Assembly (NCBI GenBank): GCA_963721725.1
Contig: CAVRLX010000014.1
Coordinates: 1-64,000, forward strand
DNA from: RI-153 sp963721725
GTDB taxonomy: Bacteria > Chloroflexota > Anaerolineae > Caldilineales > Caldilineaceae
Direction: 5' to 3'
Length of the DNA stretch: 64,000 nt
Positions 42,592 through 50,369 of the stretch are shown in pieces (the first letter of the stretch is position 1; each line of letters opens with the position of its first letter). Under the pieces are notes generated by a model. It saw nothing but the letters and a program-made list of their open reading frames with translations, was not told where the DNA came from and searched no databases. The translations under genes and the position numbers were made by a program.

Positions 42592-43218
42592 ATGAACGAT
42601 AACCAGAACAAAGAAATCGAAACCCCTGACGAAATCAGTGAGAATGTAGCCGAAGCTGCCGGTGAGGCCACCCAGAACGGGTATTACACCGGCGATCTAG
42701 AGGTTGAAGAGATCAAAGTCGAGGCAATGACGATTGAATCGCCCGACCAGATCATCGCCCGGCTGGAGGCCGAGGTGGACGAGGCCAACGCCCGTGCTGA
42801 TCAGATGGTGGAGCAGATGCAGCGCACCGCCGCCGAGTTCCAAAACGTGCGTAAACGGCAAGAGCGCCAGGTGCAAGAGAGCCTGGATCGGGCTACCGAG
42901 GGCATCATCCGCCGCTGGTTGCCGGTTTTGGACGATTTCGAGTTGGCCTTTAATAACGTGCCAACAGCGCTGCAAGGCGAAGAAGCCGCCTGGATTCAGG
43001 GGTTTGGCCGCATTCACCAGAAGTTGGCGGCCTTAATCGCCGATGAAGGGGTGACGCCCATTGAAAAAAGTGGGCCGTTTGACCCCAATCGGCACGAAGC
43101 CGTGACCAACGAACCCAGCGATAGCGTAGAAAGTGGTCATATTATCGACACCTTGCGGACTGGCTACGAATACAAATCGCGTGTGCTGCGCCCTGCGTTG
43201 GTACGCGTGGCGCAGTAG
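42592..43218 (+). CDS. grpE: Nucleotide exchange factor GrpE
   Basis: GrpE releases ADP from DnaK. This 208-residue protein has an acidic N-terminal tail, a coiled coil (IARLEAEVDEANARADQMVE, then QMQRTAAEFQNVRKRQERQ) and the C-terminal beta-wing domain (LPVLDDFELAFNNVP, DPNRHEAVTNEPSD, RTGYEYKSRVLRPALVRV). It sits 77 bases after hrcA under the same CIRCE-controlled promoter. The gene after it is a GNAT, not dnaK, which is unusual. Confidence 0.96.
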   Translation: MNDNQNKEIETPDEISENVAEAAGEATQNGYYTGDLEVEEIKVEAMTIESPDQIIARLEAEVDEANARADQMVEQMQRTAAEFQNVRKRQERQVQESLDRATEGIIRRWLPVLDDFELAFNNVPTALQGEEAAWIQGFGRIHQKLAALIADEGVTPIEKSGPFDPNRHEAVTNEPSDSVESGHIIDTLRTGYEYKSRVLRPALVRVAQ

Positions 43219-43273
43219 CAACCGTGTGATTGCCACAGCCCGGGCTGTGGGTTCTGGGGGTAGAAGGCGTTGA

Positions 43274-44289
43274 ATGGCTGCAATGCACATCCTGACCGAC
43301 ACGGCAGCAGGACAGTCTGCACAACGTGGCGTGCGTCCGTTTGATTTGGGCCGCGATCTGCGCCCGGTGGCGCGCCTGATTGCCGAAGCCTTTGCCGACG
43401 AACTCGACGAGCAGGGCGAGGCTGCCCTGCGCGAGCTTCGCATTCTGGGCCACATGAGCGGGCTGATCCGGCTGCTTATGCGCAGCACTGGCGAACTGCA
43501 TGATGTTTTCAACGGCTTTGTGTGGGTGGAAAACAACCAGCTTGTGGGCAATGTCACGGTGCAACGGGCGGGTAGCCAGAGCGGGCGCTGGCAGATTGCC
43601 AATGTGGCCGTCGCCCCCGGCTTTCGCGGGCGCGGCATCAGCCGGGCGTTGATGGAGACGGTGCTGGAATATATTGATGAAATGGGCGGAACCTGGGCCG
43701 TGCTTCAGGTGCGCGCCCGCAACACTGTGGCGCGCGGCCTTTATGAGCGCATGGGCTTTGAGGAGATGGGTGGCACGGTGGAATTAGGGATTGAGCGCGC
43801 CCCGCGCCAAGTCCCCTATCCAGACTTGCCCGCCTTGCAACCTTTCAGCCCCGCCGAAAACCAGTTGCTCTATGACTTGGTGAGCAGCCAACAGGACGCC
43901 GAAGCGCAATGGTGGCGGGCTGTGCGTCGGGCCGATTTTGAATTTCCGCTGGAAGCGCGCCTGAGCGAATGGTTCCGCGGCCTCATTGGTCGGGAACACA
44001 CCCATCGCATGGCGATCCGCGAGTTCAAAAGCCGCTTCGAGGCCGCCACCGTCATCGACGCCCGCCGCTGGCGCAATGTCCACGAGATCAAACTGTGGGC
44101 GCGCCCGAAGTGCAAGATCGCTACTTGCCCATGATGGTGCAATGGGCGCTGGCCTGCCTTAGCCGATATCCTATCTGGCCGGTGCAGATCACGCTGACCA
44201 CGAACCAGCGCGCCGCCTACGAAATGTTGACTTCTTACGGCTTTGTAGAACGCCACACGTTGCTGACCATGCGTCGGCGCGTTCGCTAA
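43274..44289 (+). CDS. GNAT-family N-acetyltransferase with tandem domains (one frameshift)
   Basis: The corrected protein has about 338 residues. The first GNAT domain is clear: NQLVGNVTVQRAGSQSGRWQ, then IANVAVAPGFRGRGISRALM with the acetyl-CoA pyrophosphate loop, and ARGLYERMGFEEMGGTVEL. A base is missing near 44098-44103, after VHEIKLWA; the corrected frame reads PEVQDRYLPMMVQWALACLS and ends with a second, degenerate GNAT half (NQRAAYEMLTSYGFVERHTL). The acceptor substrate is unknown. It follows grpE on the same strand. Confidence 0.85.
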
Positions 44290-44329
44290 TGGATCGACAA
44301 ACCCTTCAGATTACCCCAAGGATAATTCT

Positions 44330-44701
44330 ATGCGAAATCTAATATTGCGTCTGATCATCAACGCAGTTGCCATCTATATTACGGTGTTAATCGTTCCGGG
44401 CATTCGTTTTGCCGATGGCAGTGTAGACGTGGGCGCGTTGTTGCTGGTGGCGCTGATTTTTGGTCTGGTCAACGCTATAATCAAGCCGATTGTCAAGCTC
44501 TTTACCTTTCCGTTTTATCTGCTGACCCTGGGCCTCTTTACGCTGGTTGTCAACGCGCTGATGTTACTGCTGACTGAGTATCTTTCCAATAGCCTGGGCA
44601 ACAGCAACTTCGTGGTGGATGGCTTCGGCAGCGCGCTGCTGGGTGGCCTGCTGATTTCCATTGTGAGTATGTTGCTCAGCGTTTTTGTATCCGACGAATA
44701 G
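44330..44701 (+). CDS. YvlD / phage-holin-4-family membrane protein
   Basis: This 123-residue protein has four hydrophobic helices, starting NLILRLIINAVAIYITVLIV. It has the family loop VPGIRFADGSVDVGALLLVA and IFGLVNAIIKPIVKLFTFPF. Members occur in most bacteria; function is unproven. It lies 11 bases before sbcD. Confidence 0.9.
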   Translation: MRNLILRLIINAVAIYITVLIVPGIRFADGSVDVGALLLVALIFGLVNAIIKPIVKLFTFPFYLLTLGLFTLVVNALMLLLTEYLSNSLGNSNFVVDGFGSALLGGLLISIVSMLLSVFVSDE

Positions 44702-44712
44702 ACAGGCTTTTC

Positions 44713-46040
44713 ATGCGTACCAAATTTCTGCACTTTTCCGATTGCCATCTGGGCTATCGCCAATACAACAGCAAAGATCGCTTTAACGACTTTGGGCGCG
44801 CCTTTATGGATGTCATCAACACCGCCATTGATGAACGCGTCGAATTTGTGATCCTGGCCGGGGATCTTTTTCAAAAGCGCTCCATCGACGCCCTGACGCT
44901 GAACAGCGCCATGCGCGGGCTGGAGCGGTTGGCCCGCGCCAAGATTCCCTGCATCGCCGTCGAGGGCAACCACGAACTGGCCTACTTCAACGAGGCGATT
45001 GGCTGGCTGCGTTTTCTGGCCGAGCGCGAATTGCTCTTTTTGCTACACCCTACCCTCGGCGAGGGCAAGGCCAGTTTACGCCCTGTGACGGGCGTCTGGG
45101 CGGATATTACGATCCTGTACCGGGGGTGCGTGTGTATGGGATGCGCTATATGGGCAGCAGTACGGCCACGGCCCTAGAGATGATGGCCGAGGCGTTGCCC
45201 ACCGTGGCGAAAGAGGGCGTGGAGTACACGATTATGGTAGCCCACACGGGTGTGGAAGGGGTCTTGCCCGGCCACGCCGGCGGGCTGAGCCATGCCCAAC
45301 TGGCCCCGCTGCGCCCCCATGTAGACTATCTGGCGCTGGGCCATGTGCACAAGCCTTTTACCTTTGACAACTGGATCTACAACGCCGGCAGCCCAGAGAC
45401 CTGCTCGATGGACGAGGTGGCGTGGCGCGACCGTGGCTATTATATGGTCGATGTGGACACCAGCCGCCCGCGCGGCGAGGGCGAACCCGCCCACGTTGCC
45501 ACGCTGCGCGCCAATCGGCGGCGACCGTTCCACCGCCTGCACGTCAAAGTCGATCACCATACCACGCCCGCCGCGCTCTATGAGCACTGTGAGCGCTACA
45601 TTCGCCAGCGCGCCGCCGATACTGTCCCCGGCCTGAGCCGCGCCACCCAGCCTGTGGTAGAGTTGCGACTCTCTGGCGTCTTGCCCTTTGACCGCACGAC
45701 GCTGGATCTGGAACGGCTGCGCGGTCACATGGAGAGTGCGTTTCAACCGCTCATCTGTCATCTAAAAAATGCTACCCAGCCCAGCGATTTTGCCGTGGAC
45801 GCCGACGAGCAATTAGATCGTCGCCAATTAGAGCGACAAGTGGTGACCGAACTGCTCAACCGCGACAGCCGTTTCCGCGACCAAAGCGAAGGCTGGACCA
45901 ATCTGGTCCTCGACTTGAAGAATTTGGCCCTGGCAAATGCAGACGCCGAAACAGTGGTGGCAGAACTCTCGGCAGGCATGGATAGGCTGGATAGCCCTGT
46001 TGATGTCAACGCACCCCAGACCAGCGCCGAACCCGCCTAA
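44713..46040 (+). CDS. sbcD: SbcD nuclease subunit (Mre11 family, one frameshift)
   Basis: SbcD is the Mn-dependent nuclease of the SbcCD complex that opens hairpins and trims DNA ends. Metal motifs are all present: FLHFSDCHLGYRQYNSKDRF, VILAGDLFQKRSID, IAVEGNHELAYFNE, MVAHTGVEG and LALGHVHKPFTFDNW. Near 45095 a one-base shift separates TGVW from the continuation YDPVPGVRVYGMRYMGSS. The corrected protein has ~442 residues. It is followed 114 bases later by sbcC, with an extragenic palindrome between. The intact motifs on both sides argue for a read error. Confidence 0.94.
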
Positions 46041-46065
46041 TCCCATTGTATCTATTCAGGTCTAG

Positions 46066-46100
46066 GGTGCGACGCACTCGCCACACAAGTGCGTCGCACC
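46066..46100. repeat. Extragenic palindrome GGTGCGACGCACT, copy 1
   Basis: GGTGCGACGCACT and AGTGCGTCGCACC form a 13-bp perfect stem between sbcD and sbcC. The preceding words GGTCTAGGG recur at the second copy (50277-50347), read on the other strand. Confidence 0.8.
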
Positions 46101-46154
46101 TGTTACATTCCATTGACCTTTCCTAATCTGGATCACCCAAAGGAGCCGGCGACC

Positions 46155-48890
46155 GTGCAGATTCGTTCGCTGCAACTTGAAGATTTCAAAAGTTACGCCA
46201 ACACGACCCTTGAGTTTTCGCCCGGCACCAATGCCATTGTCGGCCACAACGGCGCCGGCAAAAGCAGCATTGTCGAGGCTATTGGCTTTGCCCTCTTTGA
46301 CTCGCAGCCCAACGGCTTCAACCAGTCCAGCTTTGTCAAAGAGGGGGCTAAAACAGCCACGATTACGGTTACGTTTGAAAGCAGCCTGGATGAGCGCCTC
46401 TATCAGGTGATCCGGCGCTGTGGCGGCAGCAGCCACTATAGCGTCTTTGATCCTGATCTGGGGCGCAAGGTGTGTGAGAACAAAGCTGATGTGATCAAGT
46501 TTCTGCGCGAGCATTTGGGCGTGGAGGCCGAAACCAATCTCTCCGACCTTTTTTCCAACGCTGTAGGCGTGCCGCAGGGCACGCTGACCAGCGCATTTCT
46601 GGCTTCCACTTCCCAGCGCAAGCCTATTTTCGATCCGCTGCTGCGCGTGGAGGAGTATAAAAAAGCCTCGGACAACCTGCGCGGAGCCGAACGTCTGTTG
46701 GAGACCCGCCAGACCGAGCTTAATCTTCAGATCAGTGGTTTGTCCGCTCGTTTGGAACGGCTGCCCTTTTTGGAAGGCAGCCTCGCGGCGCTGACGCGGG
46801 ATATTGCCAAAGCCGAGACCGATCAGGCCACAGTGCAGACCGAACTCCAGCGCGTGGAAAGCGAACGCAGCGTGCTGGAAACATTGCGCCGCCAGATCAA
46901 CGAGGCCGTCACCGCCGTCAATCAGGCCCAGCAATCCATGACCCATTGGCAGGCCCAGGTGGGCGCAGCCGATATGCGCGTGCAAGAGGCAATCAAGGCG
47001 CAGAGTTTAATCGAAATTCACCGTGACGGGCATCTGGCGTATGGGGCAGCCCAGGACAAACAAGCCGCGCTGGAGGCTGATGTGCGCCGTCGGCAAACGC
47101 TGCGCGATCAGCTTGCCGTCGTGGACAAAAAACTCTCGTTGGCACGGGCCGAACGCCAACGCCACGAGGCAAGCCTGGCCGAAGTGGAAGCAGCGATTGC
47201 CACGGTGGCGCACCTCTCTGCGGGTGTGGCCGATCAAGATCGGCTGGAAAATGCCCTGCGCGAGGCCGAACGTCGCGCCGCCCGCTTTGATGCGTTGCAA
47301 GGCAATGTGGTGCGCCAGCGCCGCGCCACGGCGGATCTGGAAAAACGGATGGCCGAGCTACAACGCCAGTTACAGACTGTGGACAGCCAACAGGCCGCGC
47401 TGGATCAACTGCGCCAGAATTTGACCGCATGGCAGGCCACCTTGGATGGAACCCGCGAAGGTCAAGGCCACTACAAAGCCGAGGCAGAACGGCTCAAAGC
47501 CCAGGTGACCGCGTTGGCCGAAGGTGACGGCGTGCTCTGTCCGGTGTGCGAACAGCCGCTGGACGAGGAACACCGCCGCACGTTGCTGGCGCGCAATCAA
47601 ACCCAACTTGACGCGCTGCGCGCTGAATGGAAAGAGAGTCAGGCCCAGATCAAAGAGATGGATGCCAGGGTCTTGGCGGGCCGCACCCAAATCCAAAGCC
47701 AAGAAGAGCAACTGCGCCGTTTGCCCCGCCCGGAAGAGGGCACACGCGTGGCCGCGCATTTGGCCGAGTCTCAACAGGAGTTAGCCCAGGCCGAGGCCCA
47801 GGTGGCCGAATTTGCCGGGGCCAGTGCCGAGGTCAAAAGCCTGGGTCAAGAAGTGGCGGCGTTGGGTAACCCGCGCCGCCAACAGGAGCTTGCCCACCAA
47901 AAAGCCGCCACACACGCCAGCGTGCAATCGGCGCTGGCTGCGGTGGTCGCCCAGATCGAGAGCCAAAGCGCCGCTCTGGCTGAGTTGCAAAAGGGGTTGG
48001 ACCAGTACGCCGACCTGGACACGCAGGTGGGCATGGTGACAACTCAACTTGCCGCCAATCGCGAGGCCGATGATATCTTCCGCCGCAACCAACAACTGGC
48101 CGAAAGTCTGCCCAGTCGCCAGGCCGACTATGCGCTGGCCGCCGAAGGCTTGCATGGTGCCCAGACCCAACTTCAGGCAAAAGTGGAGACCCACGCCAGC
48201 CTGAGTGGCCGTTTTGATGAGCCGCACTATCACAAGCTGTCCGGACGCGAACAAGCGCTACGCGGGCAGTTGGGCGCGCTCCAGGGCCAGTTGAGCGAAC
48301 AACGCCGCCGCCTACACGAGCAAGAAAGTGAGCGACAGGGGCTGCTGGAACGTCAGCACGAACTGGAACAGATTCAAGGTCAGCGCGACCGTCTGCAAAG
48401 CGAGGCCGAGACACTCTCGTTTCTGCGTACGCTGCTGCGCGAGGCTGGCCCCTATGTGACGCGGGCATTGGTACGCCAGATCAGCCACGAAGCAGCCACA
48501 CTTTTTGGCGAAATCATGGGCGATTATAGTCGGCGCTTGCGTTGGGACGAGGAGTACCGGATTGTGCTAGAGGTGGATGGACATGACCGCCAGTTCAGTC
48601 AGCTTTCGGGGGGCGAGCAGATGAGCGCGGCGCTTTCTGTGCGGTTGGCGCTGCTGCGCGAGATGAGCAACATTGACGTGGCCTTTTTTGATGAACCGAC
48701 CACAAATTTGGACGAAAGCAGACGCGAGTCGCTGGCCCGCCAGATTTTAGAAATCAAAGGCTTTCGCCAGCTTTTCGTAATTAGCCACGACGATACCTTT
48801 GAACAGGCCACGGAGCGATTGATCCGCGTGCGGAAGGTAAATGGGGTCAGCGTTGTAGAAGAAAATCCGGGTGAGAGATTGGAAGATTAA
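46155..48890 (+). CDS. sbcC: SbcC ATPase subunit (Rad50 family)
   Basis: This 911-residue SMC-like ATPase partners with SbcD. The start is taken as the GTG at 46155 (VQIRSLQLEDFKSYANTTLE), with AGGAG ten bases upstream. Walker A is IVGHNGAGKSSIVEAIGFAL. Long coiled coils flank a zinc hook VLCPVCEQPLDEEH (CxxC) near the middle. The signature is SGGEQMSAALSVRLALLREM and Walker B VAFFDEPTTNLDES. The length is near the lower end for the family. It is convergent with a glycosyltransferase gene. Confidence 0.95.
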   Translation: MQIRSLQLEDFKSYANTTLEFSPGTNAIVGHNGAGKSSIVEAIGFALFDSQPNGFNQSSFVKEGAKTATITVTFESSLDERLYQVIRRCGGSSHYSVFDPDLGRKVCENKADVIKFLREHLGVEAETNLSDLFSNAVGVPQGTLTSAFLASTSQRKPIFDPLLRVEEYKKASDNLRGAERLLETRQTELNLQISGLSARLERLPFLEGSLAALTRDIAKAETDQATVQTELQRVESERSVLETLRRQINEAVTAVNQAQQSMTHWQAQVGAADMRVQEAIKAQSLIEIHRDGHLAYGAAQDKQAALEADVRRRQTLRDQLAVVDKKLSLARAERQRHEASLAEVEAAIATVAHLSAGVADQDRLENALREAERRAARFDALQGNVVRQRRATADLEKRMAELQRQLQTVDSQQAALDQLRQNLTAWQATLDGTREGQGHYKAEAERLKAQVTALAEGDGVLCPVCEQPLDEEHRRTLLARNQTQLDALRAEWKESQAQIKEMDARVLAGRTQIQSQEEQLRRLPRPEEGTRVAAHLAESQQELAQAEAQVAEFAGASAEVKSLGQEVAALGNPRRQQELAHQKAATHASVQSALAAVVAQIESQSAALAELQKGLDQYADLDTQVGMVTTQLAANREADDIFRRNQQLAESLPSRQADYALAAEGLHGAQTQLQAKVETHASLSGRFDEPHYHKLSGREQALRGQLGALQGQLSEQRRRLHEQESERQGLLERQHELEQIQGQRDRLQSEAETLSFLRTLLREAGPYVTRALVRQISHEAATLFGEIMGDYSRRLRWDEEYRIVLEVDGHDRQFSQLSGGEQMSAALSVRLALLREMSNIDVAFFDEPTTNLDESRRESLARQILEIKGFRQLFVISHDDTFEQATERLIRVRKVNGVSVVEENPGERLED

Positions 48891-48891
48891 G

Positions 48892-48923
48892 TGAAAGGGT
48901 GTTGATTCCCCCTCACCCTTTCA
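48892..48923. terminator. Hairpin between convergent sbcC and glycosyltransferase genes
   Basis: TGAAAGGGTG (48892-48901) and CACCCTTTCA (48914-48923) form a 10-bp perfect stem just after sbcC. It overlaps the stop of the convergent gene. No long T run follows. Confidence 0.55.
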
Positions 48924-50139
48924 TCTCTACCATCCGTTCCAACAGATTCGCCGCTTTGGGAATTCCCCCCAGGGCGGCGAATTCTTCTTTTAGGAGGCGT
49001 GCATTTTGCCGGATGGTGGATGTGCTGGGCAAGAGCGTCTCCAGAGCCTGAGTCAGCGCAGGGATGGTGACAGCTTGCGGGGTAATGCGATAGCCTACGC
49101 CACTGCGAGCGACGCCTTCGGCTTGGCGCGCTTGATCGGCGGCATGGGGAACCACAATTTGTGGCACGCCGTGGGTGACCAGCGTGTGGGTGGTGCCAGC
49201 CCCGCCGTGGTGGATGGCTGCCGCGGCATAGGGCAGCACCTCGCTAAAATCCACCCGCGCCGTGATCACAGAATGGACAGGCAATCGTTGCCGCAGTTGA
49301 TCAAAAACCGCCTGCGTCATCTGATCGCCTACAGCCAGCAGCGGCAGACCCCCGACACCTGTTGCGGCGTGGGCAGCCGCGATGAAAAAGTTCACATCTT
49401 GGCTAAACGACGTGCCCAAAGTGATGAAAATCCAGGGTTGATCCATAGGCAGTTTGGCAATCCAGGGACTTTTCCAGGGCTGCGAGGGGGGCGCACTCCC
49501 GCCCACGGTTTGCGTTTGCGCCAACAAGGGCAGCCCGGCATACCAGCGTGGACTCCAATAGGTAAGGTGAAGATGGGGCGAGAGCAGGGCAGGTGGCCCC
49601 TCAGTCTCCCAGTTGACGCCCGCTGCGCCCACGCTCGAAAGAATATGTTGCAAACGCTGGCGCGCCAATTCGGCAATCTCGCCAGCGCTCCCGGCCAAGC
49701 GGGTGCGGATGGCAGGCCAGCCCATGACGGCAAAGGGTCTATCAAGCACCTCGGCCGCCACCCCAGCCGCAGCCATAAACATCTCGGCGCCGATGAGATC
49801 GGGCTGAAACTCATGGCCCAGCTCGATCAACTCCTGTGTGGCTGCCCATACCCGCTCGGTGTCCAGCCATTGATCCAACGAACGTACCATGCGCAGGCGC
49901 TGATATTCTTCAGGCGTGGCAAAATCCGCCGCCGTGATCGGGGGCGGCGGCGGCCAGCGCCAGCCTGTCTCGGTCAATACATGGACTGGAACCTGATGGG
50001 CCTGCACCAGTGGCTGCATGGCTGCACCCGTCGCCCACAACACATCATGGCCGCGGCGCACCAGTTCCGCCGCGGTTTGCACATAGCCGCCCCAATCCAG
50101 GTGGCCGGGCAGTTGGGCCGAGACAAACAAAAAACGCAC
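48913..50139 (-). CDS. UGT/MGT-type glycosyltransferase (GT1 family)
   Basis: The start is taken as the GTG at 50139 with AAAGGATG upstream; it gives VRFLFVSAQLPGHLDWGGYV, about 408 residues. It has the GT-B fold. The C-terminal nucleotide-sugar motif is AAAIHHGGAGTTHTLVTHGV, followed by PQIVVPHAADQARQAEGVAR, and FITLGTSFSQD precedes it. Members transfer sugars to natural products, lipids or sterols; the acceptor is unknown. No biosynthetic cluster surrounds it. Confidence 0.9.
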   Translation of the reverse strand: MRFLFVSAQLPGHLDWGGYVQTAAELVRRGHDVLWATGAAMQPLVQAHQVPVHVLTETGWRWPPPPPITAADFATPEEYQRLRMVRSLDQWLDTERVWAATQELIELGHEFQPDLIGAEMFMAAAGVAAEVLDRPFAVMGWPAIRTRLAGSAGEIAELARQRLQHILSSVGAAGVNWETEGPPALLSPHLHLTYWSPRWYAGLPLLAQTQTVGGSAPPSQPWKSPWIAKLPMDQPWIFITLGTSFSQDVNFFIAAAHAATGVGGLPLLAVGDQMTQAVFDQLRQRLPVHSVITARVDFSEVLPYAAAAIHHGGAGTTHTLVTHGVPQIVVPHAADQARQAEGVARSGVGYRITPQAVTIPALTQALETLLPSTSTIRQNARLLKEEFAALGGIPKAANLLERMVEMKG

Positions 50140-50218
50140 GCATCCATCCTTTGGCTTTATCATTAGGGCACAGGGTTCAAGCCGATCATACCGCGCAGCC
50201 TGCCGGGTGTCCAACCAT

Positions 50219-50256
50219 CAAAAAAAGCCGGGGTCCATACGGACCTCGGCTTTTAG
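50219..50256 (-). terminator. Rho-independent terminator of the PQQ-dehydrogenase-like gene
   Basis: On the minus strand AAAAGCCGAGGTCC, loop GTAT, GGACCCCGGCTTTT is a 14-bp stem with one G-U pair, continuing into a run of Ts. Confidence 0.85.
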
Positions 50257-50276
50257 GGAAAATTAACGTATCTGTC

Positions 50277-50347
50277 TGCGACGCACTTGCCAGAGTATAG
50301 ATTGGTTGTGAAACGCTTGGCGGCGAGTGCGTCGTACCCTAGACCGG
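50277..50347. repeat. Extragenic palindrome GCGACGCACT, copy 2
   Basis: TGCGACGCACTTGCC at the left pairs loosely with GGCGAGTGCGTCGTA at the right, around a 30-base middle. Read on the minus strand, the right arm (GGTCTAGGGTACGACGCACT) matches the start of copy 1 at 46058-46078. Confidence 0.7.
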
Positions 50348-50369
50348 GATAGGTACAAATATCCCTTGA

